From NCBI GenBank assembly GCA_011048645.1, contig DSDR01000173.1, positions 1 through 7,434 on the forward strand: a stretch of 7,434 bases of DNA, written 5' to 3'. The notes below the pieces were generated by a model. It did no database searches. It worked only from the letters and a program-made list of their open reading frames with translations, and was not told where the DNA came from. Positions 1 to 6,040 of this stretch are shown piece after piece (position 1 is the stretch's first letter; the number at the start of each line of letters is the position of its first letter). The translations under genes were made by a program, and so were the position numbers. Source of the DNA: Phycisphaerales bacterium (GTDB lineage: Bacteria > Planctomycetota > Phycisphaerae > Sedimentisphaerales > Anaerohalosphaeraceae).

Positions 1-81
1 AATAAAGATCATTAAAACGGTATGGGGATTGGTAAAGGCCCCTATCCAAGAGCTAAAGTCAGTCTCGAAGGGACAGGACAG

Positions 82-648
82 ATGGCGAGAAATATCTTTA
101 TCGGTTTACTGGCATTGATTGCCTTCATTATTGTTGGCTTTTTGTACGTTTCAGGCATTATCAGTGTTTTATTTTTGGAAATTAAAATGCGTTCTCAAAG
201 CTATTATGGGCCGGTTGCCAGAGATTTGGCATTAATTTGTTCCCATACAGAGTCGGAGGATGAAACCACTCAGATCAACAGTATATGGTGGCCGGATTCG
301 GTGAGAAAACTGAACCCGCTTTGGGGCTATTTAGGCCCCGACCGAGCAGGTGTGTTATTTACCTGCGGTTTTAGCCATCTGTCGTATAAGCTCGAAAAGG
401 TTCAGGATGACAGCGAACATGCCAATAGATGGGAATTATATTTTGAAGACGAAGGGAGAAGGAAGTATCTTGCAACCATAGACTTGTCTGGGGACGAATC
501 CTTTGATTTCGATACAATGTATCGTGAGGCATTTGGGGAATATGAAATCAGGTTAAAAGAAAATCCCGATTCGGCTCAATTAAAACAATCAAGAGAAACG
601 ATCATGTCGCTTTTTTACAGGGCTGATGATGAGATTGTGCATCAATAG
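82..648 (+). CDS. Hypothetical membrane-anchored protein
   Basis: I do not recognise this 188-residue protein. Residues about 5-33 form one long hydrophobic stretch, rich in I, L, F and V, that looks like an uncleaved N-terminal membrane anchor. The rest is soluble, acidic and mixed, with tryptophans at 69-70 and 81, two isolated cysteines (53 and 95) and no recognisable catalytic motif. The orientation of the soluble part cannot be decided from the sequence. The start at 82 is preferred over an in-frame ATG at 22. AAGGGA (68-73) lies 8 bases upstream of 82, whereas nothing resembling a ribosome binding site precedes 22, and starting at 82 places the hydrophobic segment at the N terminus. The gene is clearly more AT-rich than the genes to its right, so it may be a lineage-specific or acquired gene. 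What lies upstream is outside the window. It is probably real because of its length and start context; its function is unknown. Confidence 0.7.
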   Translation: MARNIFIGLLALIAFIIVGFLYVSGIISVLFLEIKMRSQSYYGPVARDLALICSHTESEDETTQINSIWWPDSVRKLNPLWGYLGPDRAGVLFTCGFSHLSYKLEKVQDDSEHANRWELYFEDEGRRKYLATIDLSGDESFDFDTMYREAFGEYEIRLKENPDSAQLKQSRETIMSLFYRADDEIVHQ

Positions 649-690
649 TCAATTCGGCTGTCCATCGCGAATAATAATTGTACTTTTGCC

Positions 691-711
691 GGGCCGGGTA
701 CGGGCTGGGGG
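691..711 (+). other. Putative G-quadruplex motif
   Basis: Four guanine runs of 3, 3, 3 and 5 bases lie at 691-693, 696-698, 702-704 and 707-711, separated by loops of 2, 3 and 2 bases. This satisfies the usual G3+N1-7 quadruplex pattern on the + strand. It starts 42 bases after the stop codon of the upstream gene and is followed within a few bases by TTTTCT (715-720). It would lie in the 3' end of that gene's mRNA and might act on its termination or stability. No conventional hairpin terminator for that gene was found. The role is inference. Confidence 0.4.
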
Positions 712-756
712 TGGTTTTCTCTATGGGCCTTATCCCAGCAGAATTATCTGATTTAC

Positions 757-784
757 TTGGATTCATTCATCGAGCCGATATAAT
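757..784 (+). promoter_or_regulatory. Candidate promoter upstream of structured segment
   Basis: A perfect TATAAT -10 hexamer lies at 779-784. A weak -35 match, TTGGAT, lies at 757-762 with a 16-base spacer. Transcription would start near 790 and run rightward into the inverted repeats and short ORFs at 786-960. The -10 box is strong but the -35 has only the TTG in common with consensus, so this is a tentative call in otherwise AT-rich sequence. Confidence 0.3.
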
Positions 785-839
785 GGCACTTGCCTGAAAT
801 AGACAGAAGGAGAGTTATAAAACAGTGAGGCCATAAGCG

Positions 840-884
840 ATGATGCGTCAACAAAAGGGCAAGTGCAATATCTTTTGTCGTTAA
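840..884 (+). CDS. Possible 14-codon leader-like ORF A
   Basis: ATG at 840 opens a 14-codon ORF reading MMRQQKGKCNIFCR and stopping with TAA at 882-884. GAGG (827-830) lies 9 bases upstream. Its start codon lies inside the 5' arm of the 832-842/908-918 stem. The peptide is basic with two cysteines. ORFs this short arise easily by chance, so only its position in the structured segment makes it worth recording. Confidence 0.12.
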   Translation: MMRQQKGKCNIFCR

Positions 885-915
885 GACTGGTATCGACAAT
901 AGGAGGACGTCGCTT

Positions 916-960
916 ATGAGGGTAGTCAGCTTACAACCTTTCCAGAAAAGTTGTCAATAA
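916..960 (+). CDS. Possible 14-codon ORF B with perfect SD
   Basis: ATG at 916 opens a 14-codon ORF reading MRVVSLQPFQKSCQ and stopping with TAA at 958-960. A perfect AGGAGG (901-906) lies 9 bases upstream, the best Shine-Dalgarno sequence in the window. The start codon is in the 3' arm of the 832-842/908-918 stem, and a hairpin (933-954) lies within the ORF. It could be a leader peptide, the remnant of a longer gene, or chance. Confidence 0.2.
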   Translation: MRVVSLQPFQKSCQ

Positions 961-978
961 CACCAGCGTGTCGGCGAA

Positions 979-1008
979 ATAAAAAAGCCCGACCGATGGG
1001 CCGGGCTT
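979..1008 (-). terminator. Rho-independent terminator of the EF-G-like gene
   Basis: Read on the minus strand, AAGCCCG (1002-1008) pairs with CGGGCTT (985-991), with two further internal G-C pairs possible around a short loop. A T-run at 981-986 follows. It begins about 30 bases past the stop codon of the leftward EF-G-like gene, as expected for its terminator. The opposite orientation lacks a T-tract, so it is probably one-directional. Confidence 0.85.
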
Positions 1009-1036
1009 GAAAAGGTACGTCTTAGAGTTGGAGGGA

Positions 1037-3073
1037 TTATTCTCTTTCTTCTTCTTTTTCTTTCTTGTACTGATCGATGATTTGCTGCTGGATGTTTGGC
1101 GCCGTCGGTTCGTAGTGGCTCAGTTCCATCGAATAGCTGCCCTGGCCGCCGGTAACGCTCTTGAGTTGGCTGTTGTAGTTGGCCACCTCCGACAGCGGCA
1201 CCTGGGCCTTGATGACCATCATCCCGCCGGTGAGCATTTCCTGACCGGTCACACGGCCGCGTCGGCTGGACAAATCGCCGGTGATGTCGCCCATATTCTC
1301 AGACGGGACGGTAATTTCCATATTGACAATCGGCTCCAGCAGGACCGGTCTGGCCTTTAAGACCGCATCCAGAAACGCGCCTTTGCCCGCCGCCCGGAAG
1401 GCCACTTCTTTGGAATCCACCGGGTGATACTTGCCGTCATAAATGGAGACCTTGACATCCTGCATCGGAAAGCCTGCCAGACAGCCGCTGTCCATCACAT
1501 CGTTGATGCCTTTGAGAATCGCCGGCTCGTATTGTCCCGGAATCGAGCCGCCGAAAATATCCCACGAAAATTCCAGTGTCGGATCGGAATTGCGCTCAGC
1601 CGGTTCGACCCGCAGATACACTTCGCCGAACTGCCCGGCGCCGCCGGTCTGCTTTTTGTGCCGGTAGTGTCCTTCGGCTTTGGCGGTAATGGTCTCACGG
1701 TACGGAATCTTCGGCGGTTTGGTGTTGACCGCGACCTTGTAGCGATTTTCCATCTTGGACAGCATCACACGCAGATGCAAATCGCCCAACCCGTTGATGA
1801 CCATTTCTTTGGTCTGTGCGTCGCGCGTGACCTTGAAACACGGATCTTCGTCGGTCAGTCGATCCAGCGCTGCGCTGATTTTGTTTTCATCGCCGCGCGA
1901 GGCCGGCTCCATTGCCAGCGAAAACATTGGGTTTGGCAGCGGCGGCATCTCAAATTTACCGCTGAAATTGCCGTCGTGAACCAAATCCCCCAGATGCAGC
2001 TCGTCGATTTTGGACAGCGTGATGATATCTCCGCATTCGCCGGTTTCCACTTCTTTGCTCTCAGCGCCCTGCATCTTGAGCGGATGGCCGGGACGAATCG
2101 GCTTGCGGGCGTCGTTGATCATCAATTGCGTGGCGGACGTCAGCTTGCCGCTGAACAGACGGATCGAGGCTTGTTTCATATTCGACCGGGCATCGAAGCC
2201 GACGCGAAAAACCAATCCGCACAGCGGACCGTCCGGGTCGGGTTTGACCTCGGTTGTTTCCTCGCCGTTTTTCAGCACCGCCGGGGCCGCCTCAGCCGGA
2301 GACGGAGCATAATTGGCGATCATATCCAGCAGTTCGGTTATGCCGACTTCGTGGCGGGCGTCGGTGAACAGCACGGGAATCAATGTCCCGGCCTGCATCG
2401 CCTTGACGATGACTGCGCCGAGTTTTTCCGTGCTGATTTCTTCTCCGCCCAGATAGCTTTCCATCAGTTCTTCATCGGCTTCAATGGCGCTTTCCATCAG
2501 TTCCGTATGAGCCTGCTCGGGATCCATAACCGGCGAGCTGCCGCTGGCGCCGGCAATACAGTCAATGATCGACGCTTTGTCGTCAGCCGGCAGATTGGCG
2601 CAGCGGCACTGCGTGCCAAAGGTTTCCTGAATCTGCCCCAGCAGTTCGGCCAAATCGATATTGTCGGCGTCAATGCGGTTCACGACGATCATCCGGGCTT
2701 TGCCCGCGGCGGTGGCGGCCTGAAACAGCTTGCGGGTGTTCATCTCAATGCCGTTGGCCGCGTTAATCACGATGACCGCTGTATCGGCCGCGGGAATTGC
2801 CGGCAAGGCGCCGCCGATAAAATCCGGATACCCCGGCGTATCAATCAAGTTGATCAGCTTGCCGTTGTGATTGGCGTACAGCAGCGACGAATGTATGGAG
2901 TTGCCGCGGCTTTTCTCTTCCTCGTCAAAGTCGCTGACGGTGTTCTTCTCATCGATGGAGCCGAGCCGGTTAGTCACCCCCGTCTTGTGCAGGATCGCCT
3001 CGGCCAGCGAAGTCTTGCCGCTGTTGCCGTGCCCCAATAAAACAATATTGCGAATATCCTTTAGACTTGCCAC
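1037..3073 (-). CDS. fusA: Elongation factor G-like translational GTPase
   Basis: This 678-residue protein has the full EF-G architecture. The N-terminal GTPase domain has the P-loop GHGNSGKT at 14-21 and DTPG at 78-81. A beta-barrel domain II follows (about 283-370). Domains III-V include the domain IV stretch around 476-567 (GGAGQFGEVYLRVEP, then DGKYHPVDSKEVAFR). The C-terminal domain has the conserved EF-G segment at 581-612. EF-G drives tRNA-mRNA translocation on the ribosome. Two G motifs are altered: NRID (132-135) replaces NKID, and RGNSI (56-60) replaces the usual RGITI. With a length slightly below canonical EF-G, this fits the EF-G-like/FusA2 group better than the housekeeping factor, so the symbol may need the paralogue form. 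The start is GTG at 3071-3073 with GGAGG (3083-3087) 9 bases upstream. The C terminus is a charged K/E/R tail. It is transcribed alone, with its own promoter and terminator. Confidence 0.93.
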   Translation of the reverse strand: MASLKDIRNIVLLGHGNSGKTSLAEAILHKTGVTNRLGSIDEKNTVSDFDEEEKSRGNSIHSSLLYANHNGKLINLIDTPGYPDFIGGALPAIPAADTAVIVINAANGIEMNTRKLFQAATAAGKARMIVVNRIDADNIDLAELLGQIQETFGTQCRCANLPADDKASIIDCIAGASGSSPVMDPEQAHTELMESAIEADEELMESYLGGEEISTEKLGAVIVKAMQAGTLIPVLFTDARHEVGITELLDMIANYAPSPAEAAPAVLKNGEETTEVKPDPDGPLCGLVFRVGFDARSNMKQASIRLFSGKLTSATQLMINDARKPIRPGHPLKMQGAESKEVETGECGDIITLSKIDELHLGDLVHDGNFSGKFEMPPLPNPMFSLAMEPASRGDENKISAALDRLTDEDPCFKVTRDAQTKEMVINGLGDLHLRVMLSKMENRYKVAVNTKPPKIPYRETITAKAEGHYRHKKQTGGAGQFGEVYLRVEPAERNSDPTLEFSWDIFGGSIPGQYEPAILKGINDVMDSGCLAGFPMQDVKVSIYDGKYHPVDSKEVAFRAAGKGAFLDAVLKARPVLLEPIVNMEITVPSENMGDITGDLSSRRGRVTGQEMLTGGMMVIKAQVPLSEVANYNSQLKSVTGGQGSYSMELSHYEPTAPNIQQQIIDQYKKEKEEERE

Positions 3074-3127
3074 GATATTGAACCTCCGCTTACCTTGAGT
3101 TCATTTCCGGTTCACACAAAAAGAAGA

Positions 3128-3156
3128 AATATAGCCCATTAAATACGAATTATCAA
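3128..3156 (-). promoter_or_regulatory. Promoter of the EF-G-like gene
   Basis: On the minus strand, TTGATA (3151-3156) and TATATT (3128-3133) are separated by exactly 17 bases, close to the sigma-70-type consensus. The predicted start near 3121 gives a leader of about 48 bases that includes GGAGG before the GTG start. Position and spacing fit the gene well. Confidence 0.6.
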
Positions 3157-3230
3157 GTGTAAAAAAGGCCTATTTGAATAAAAAACAAGATGTGTCGGAT
3201 ATAAAAATAGATTTATAAGGGCAAATTGGG

Positions 3231-3259
3231 TTGCCCTGAAGTTGCAGGGCGGTTACAAT
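3231..3259 (+). promoter_or_regulatory. Promoter of the fumarase-type beta subunit gene
   Basis: TTGCCC (3231-3236) and TACAAT (3254-3259) are 17 bases apart and precede the ATG at 3292 by about 30 bases. AGGA (3280-3283) is the ribosome binding site, 8 bases from the ATG. The spacer contains a perfect 6-bp inverted repeat, GCCCTG (3233-3238) and CAGGGC (3245-3250), where a repressor or activator could bind. The operator role is inference. Confidence 0.45.
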
Positions 3260-3291
3260 AGGCTCAACGTTAAATCCACAGGACGAATTCA

Positions 3292-3822
3292 ATGACACAG
3301 CCATATACCATTCACACGCCGCTGGCCGACCAGACGGTGCGAGACCTAAAAGCGGGCGACGAGGTGCTGCTTTCCGGCACGGTGTATGCCGCTCGCGACC
3401 AGGCCCATAGGCGGCTCTGCGCCCTGATTGAGGCAGGGCAGCCTCTGCCGTTTGGCCTGACAGGGCAGGTCATTTACTATGTCGGTCCGACGCCGGCCCG
3501 GCCGGGACGGGTCATCGGGGCCGCCGGCCCGACCACGGCCTCGCGAATGGACGCTTTTACCCCTGCATTATTGGCTCGCGGGCTGAAAGCGACGATCGGC
3601 AAAGGCATTCGCGGCCCTGAAGTGCAGCAGGCCATCGTTCAATACGGGGCGGTGCACTTTGCCGCACTCGGCGGCGGGGGGGCATTGCTCAGTCAATACA
3701 TCACCGCCAATGAGCTGGTTGCCTGGGACGATTTGGGCGCAGAGGCCCTTCGCCGACTGGAATTTACAGATTTTCCGCTGACCGTGGCTTACGACGCCTT
3801 CGGCGGGTGTGTCTATCGCTGA
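3292..3822 (+). CDS. Fe-S hydro-lyase beta subunit (class I fumarase/tartrate dehydratase type)
   Basis: The 176-residue protein matches the C-terminal/beta unit of class I fumarases and L-tartrate dehydratases. These [4Fe-4S] enzymes reversibly hydrate fumarate to malate, or dehydrate tartrate, in the cytoplasm. Diagnostic stretches are the N-terminal LKAGDEVLLSGTVYAARDQAH (residues 19-39, with the family ARD..H), YYVGP (62-66), AAGPTTASRMD (77-87), the glycine-rich GKGIRG (103-108) and the GGGG segment near 127-130. The full length is normal for a separate beta subunit; in single-chain fumarases this forms the C-terminal third. The cluster-binding cysteines belong to the alpha subunit, which is not in this window: the upstream neighbour is divergent and the downstream one convergent. 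Substrate (fumarate or tartrate) cannot be decided. It appears to be a monocistronic unit with its own promoter, and it ends 30 bases before the convergent nrfA. Confidence 0.9.
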   Translation: MTQPYTIHTPLADQTVRDLKAGDEVLLSGTVYAARDQAHRRLCALIEAGQPLPFGLTGQVIYYVGPTPARPGRVIGAAGPTTASRMDAFTPALLARGLKATIGKGIRGPEVQQAIVQYGAVHFAALGGGGALLSQYITANELVAWDDLGAEALRRLEFTDFPLTVAYDAFGGCVYR

Positions 3823-3852
3823 TCACCCCGACACTTTTTAAGACGGCTATTC

Positions 3853-5292
3853 TTATTTCAGCAGTTCGATCGGGGCATTGTTCACAAACGCCTCGGCCAC
3901 CTCAAAGGCTTTTTGCCGCGTAGAAATGTCCGGATAAGAGGGCGGGTCGGTGATCCCGTGCCGGGCCAGCAAACGGGCCGCCTCGATGCGGACTTCCTGA
4001 GCCTGACGGGTCGCGTCGCCGAGGATCCGCATCGACTCCTGCGGAGCGTGAAACCCCATTCCATTGCTGGAGGAGACATAATCCCAGCGAAATTGTGCGT
4101 GTCGCAGCCGTGTCCGCAGCGGGGCCAGCGCCGCCGCGTCGGCCCCGGCCTGCATGGCCGCGGCGATGTCAAAATGTGCCTTGACCAGGGCCTCTTCGGC
4201 CTTGACCATCGCGTCGGAGACGGTCGTTTGGATGCTCTCGACGCGCGTGCGAATCTCATCTTCGCTCCAGCGATGGCACACCGCGCAGCTATTGGCAATA
4301 TTCAGCAGCGGGCTTTGCACGTGGTGGTCAGTAAACTTCATTCCGCCTTCGGAACGATAGGGCATATGGCAATCGGCGCAGGCCACATTGCGATAGGCGT
4401 GTATCCCGTGACGATACAACTCGTAATCGGGATGCTGCGATTTGATGATGGGGGTTTTGGAAATCGGGTGCACGTAATCGGCAAAATCAAAAGCGTCATA
4501 ATACGCAATCATCTCTTCAACGCTCGTCCCTTCTTTCCACGGCAGCGTCAAATAATTGCGCGGTTCTTCGGCAAAATAATACTCCACATGGCACTGAGCG
4601 CAGACCAGCGACCGCATCTCCTGAAGCGTAGCCTTGCTGATATCTTTGCCTTGTGCGGCAAAGGCCTCCACCAGCGCCGGACGGCTGATGCGCAACTGCA
4701 TCGTCTCGGCGTCGTGGCAGTCCACGCAGCCGATCGGATGGGTTATCCGGTCGGTCAAGTCGTGAAAATTGGCCGCATAAAAGGCCGCCGTACCCATTTC
4801 ATTCATCGTTCGCGGCACATCGGCGCTCTTGCACGTCCAGCATGTGGCCGCCTGAAACGGATATGCAAGACGCTCGGTATTTTTCACATCCTCCAGCGCA
4901 TAATAATGTCCGCGCGCCTGCAGATATTCTTTGCTGAACCCATAACCGGCAAACAAAATCACCTGCGCAGGATAGTCTTCCAGATAGTCGCGCTGCACGG
5001 CGCCGCCGAACAGCGTTTGTGTGTCGGCGGTGCGGGTCCGCAGATAGGTTTCATACTGGTGGGGATAATTTTGCCCCCACTTGGTGTTGTCCGGTTCCCA
5101 GGCATCTACCGGCTGCACAATCATCGCCGGACGCTGCGCTTCCCATCGTCGCTCCATAATGGAGACCGACAGCAGTCCCAGCAGAATAATCGCAACGGCC
5201 AGCAGACCCGCCAGTCCAATACCAAGCCACAAGGGAATACGAAGGGGAGGCTGCCGATGGTCTGCGAATTTGGTTTTATGAATCTTCTTCAT
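3853..5292 (-). CDS. nrfA: Ammonia-forming cytochrome c nitrite reductase, catalytic subunit
   Basis: NrfA is the pentaheme periplasmic enzyme that reduces nitrite to ammonium with six electrons. The 479 residues match the family length. Five heme sites are visible: the active-site CWTCK (151-155), with lysine as proximal ligand, then CVDCH (189-193), CAQCH (231-235), CADCH (305-309) and CAVCH (336-340). EYY at 237-239 and KSQH at 284-287 match the calcium-binding and catalytic Tyr/His region of known NrfA. R141 lies where the catalytic arginine is expected by remembered alignment. Residues about 18-45 form one hydrophobic segment ending in VSIMERR, with no clear AxA cleavage site. This may be an N-terminal anchor rather than a removed signal peptide. 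The ATG lies 4 bases after the nrfH stop and is read from GGAG (5302-5305) inside the nrfH coding end, so the two are probably translationally coupled. Lysine-ligated hemes normally need a dedicated lyase, and none is encoded here. Confidence 0.97.
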   Translation of the reverse strand: MKKIHKTKFADHRQPPLRIPLWLGIGLAGLLAVAIILLGLLSVSIMERRWEAQRPAMIVQPVDAWEPDNTKWGQNYPHQYETYLRTRTADTQTLFGGAVQRDYLEDYPAQVILFAGYGFSKEYLQARGHYYALEDVKNTERLAYPFQAATCWTCKSADVPRTMNEMGTAAFYAANFHDLTDRITHPIGCVDCHDAETMQLRISRPALVEAFAAQGKDISKATLQEMRSLVCAQCHVEYYFAEEPRNYLTLPWKEGTSVEEMIAYYDAFDFADYVHPISKTPIIKSQHPDYELYRHGIHAYRNVACADCHMPYRSEGGMKFTDHHVQSPLLNIANSCAVCHRWSEDEIRTRVESIQTTVSDAMVKAEEALVKAHFDIAAAMQAGADAAALAPLRTRLRHAQFRWDYVSSSNGMGFHAPQESMRILGDATRQAQEVRIEAARLLARHGITDPPSYPDISTRQKAFEVAEAFVNNAPIELLK

Positions 5293-5296
5293 TGTG

Positions 5297-5857
5297 CTAA
5301 TCTCCGGATTTCCTGATGTCGATACCGGCCTTTGGCAGTGCCGGGCGCAACGGCCGCGGCGAAGCGGAAAGGCTGTGAATATCGCCGTGAATGTTCTGAT
5401 GACAGCTCCAGCAGGTCCGCTGCTGGGTGTCGAACAGTCGGATCATTTGAAATTGGTTCGCATGGCAGCGGACGCAATTGTTTTGAACCACCGGAACGGC
5501 GCCTTTGGACAGCGTCAATACCTGCGGCTCTTTGCGCATGGTAAAGACATACGAATGCCGTGCCCCGTCCATCGCCTTAAAAGCGGTCTTGGCCAGAATA
5601 TTGTCGTGCGGGACGTGGCAGTCGTTGCAGGTGGTCTCCCGGCCGTGGCTGCCGCGCTGCCACGATGCATATGCGTCAGTCATCACGTGGCAGTTGATGC
5701 ATGTTTCAGGGCTGTCGGACAAGTAGGAAACTGCATTCGAGATGCGCACCACGACGACGCCCATCCCTGCGGCGATCCCCGCCAGACCGTACACGGCAAC
5801 CTGCCAAAATCGCGGCAATCCCGGCAGGGCCAGCAATGTCAGTATTTTTCCCACCAT
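5297..5857 (-). CDS. nrfH: Nitrite reductase membrane cytochrome c (NapC/NirT family)
   Basis: NrfH oxidises membrane quinol and feeds electrons to NrfA, to which it is bound. The 186 residues contain one N-terminal membrane helix (about 17-37) and four CxxCH heme sites: CINCH (53-57), CNDCH (77-81), CVRCH (128-132) and CWSCH (149-153). In the first site the following HVM supplies M59, matching the methionine ligand known for NrfH heme 1. NIHGDIH after the last site is also typical. About 25 residues past the final heme region form a low-complexity, proline- and basic-rich tail whose coding sequence carries the nrfA ribosome binding site. It is the first gene of an nrfHA operon. The ATG at 5855-5857 lacks a recognisable Shine-Dalgarno sequence, and GTG is the next codon. 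The membrane helix fixes the start to about this place, since no usable start lies further downstream before it. Confidence 0.95.
   Translation of the reverse strand: MVGKILTLLALPGLPRFWQVAVYGLAGIAAGMGVVVVRISNAVSYLSDSPETCINCHVMTDAYASWQRGSHGRETTCNDCHVPHDNILAKTAFKAMDGARHSYVFTMRKEPQVLTLSKGAVPVVQNNCVRCHANQFQMIRLFDTQQRTCWSCHQNIHGDIHSLSASPRPLRPALPKAGIDIRKSGD
5302..5305 (-). promoter_or_regulatory. nrfA ribosome binding site inside nrfH
   Basis: GGAG on the minus strand lies 9 bases before the nrfA ATG and within the last codons of nrfH, whose TAG stop is at 5297-5299. Ribosomes finishing nrfH would cover the nrfA start region, which suggests coupling to keep NrfH and NrfA in step. Confidence 0.7.
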
Positions 5858-5863
5858 GCCCGT

Positions 5864-5891
5864 ATATTAGAGACTGATTGTAGAAAGTCAA
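5864..5891 (-). promoter_or_regulatory. Candidate nrfHA promoter, near-leaderless
   Basis: On the minus strand, TTGACT (5886-5891) and TAATAT (5864-5869) are 16 bases apart. Only 6 bases separate the -10 box from the nrfH ATG, so the expected transcription start falls on or within a base or two of the start codon. That agrees with the absence of a Shine-Dalgarno sequence before nrfH. No clear FNR-type site (TTGAT-N4-ATCAA) was seen nearby. A weaker promoter further upstream in this AT-rich stretch cannot be excluded. Confidence 0.45.
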
Positions 5892-5996
5892 TTGCTTAGA
5901 CGAATGATTTCAGTTTGTTTTGTTATATTTTTAATCGATAAGCGTTTGTCTCTAAAAAACTTATATTTTTTCTATCACAATTGAAATTTTTTTTTG

Positions 5997-6025
5997 TTGA
6001 CATAAAACACGACTTAGTTTAGTAT
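5997..6025 (+). promoter_or_regulatory. Promoter of the secreted zincin-like gene
   Basis: A perfect TTGACA (5997-6002) and TAGTAT (6020-6025) are separated by 17 bases, the best -35 in the window. Transcription would start near 6032, leaving a leader of about 200 bases before the ATG at 6232. A 10-bp direct repeat overlaps the -10 and start site. Confidence 0.6.
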
Positions 6026-6040
6026 TCCTATTAGTTTAGT
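6014..6040 (+). repeat. 10-bp direct repeat over the promoter
   Basis: TTAGTTTAGT occurs exactly at 6014-6023 and 6031-6040, with a 7-base gap and a 17-base repeat period. The first copy overlaps the -10 hexamer (6020-6025) and the second covers the predicted start site, as expected for a repressor operator. The sequence is AT-rich, so chance is possible. No regulator is assigned. Confidence 0.4.

Larger units (their letters stand above)
786..960 (+). ncRNA. Candidate structured small transcript
   Basis: Several inverted repeats crowd this segment. GCACTTGCC (786-794) pairs with GGCAAGTGC (858-866). CATAAGCGATG (832-842) pairs with CGTCGCTTATG (908-918), 11 pairs with one G-U. TTGTCG (875-880) pairs with CGACAA (894-899), nested in the second stem. 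ACAACCTTTC (933-942) pairs with GAAAAGTTGT (945-954) with one mismatch. The first two stems interleave, as in a pseudoknot. A TATAAT box sits just upstream. I match it to no known RNA family; it could also be decayed coding or mobile sequence. It is supported only by single-sequence complementarity. Confidence 0.25.
649..1036. other. Gene-poor intergenic region with structured elements
   Basis: This 388-base stretch lies between the convergent membrane-protein gene and the EF-G-like gene. No long ORF is supported. It contains, in order, a G-rich tract with four G-runs (691-711), a promoter-like TATAAT box (779-784), interleaved inverted repeats with two very short ORFs (786-960), and the rho-independent terminator of the leftward EF-G-like gene (979-1008). 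No tRNA, attachment-site or insertion-sequence signature was seen. The sub-elements are listed separately. Confidence 0.6.

Noticed and set aside
22..81. Upstream ATG at 22 as the start of the first gene.
   Set aside because: No ribosome binding site precedes it, and the 20 extra residues would push the hydrophobic anchor away from the N terminus; 82 has AAGGGA at good spacing.
786..918. Integron attC-like recombination site suggested by the nested inverted repeats.
   Set aside because: The RYYYAAC and GTTRRRY core sequences are not present at the expected ends, and no cassette-like ORF adjoins.
1424..3040. Long + strand open frame opposite the EF-G-like gene.
   Set aside because: Antisense shadow of a strongly conserved EF-G coding sequence. 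The translated protein has no recognisable domain and no ribosome binding site.
3809..3839. GTGTC (3809-3813) and GACAC (3830-3834) followed by five Ts, terminator-like at the end of the hydro-lyase gene.
   Set aside because: The stem is only 5 bp with a 16-base loop and overlaps the last codons, so it is too weak to call as a terminator.
3913..5316. Long + strand open frame opposite nrfA.
   Set aside because: Antisense to an unambiguous five-heme NrfA; the + frame product is an unstructured shadow.
5886..5960. FNR/CRP-type operator upstream of nrfH.
   Set aside because: Only half-site resemblance (TTGAC, ATCGAT); no complete TTGAT-N4-ATCAA or TGTGA-N6-TCACA palindrome was found.
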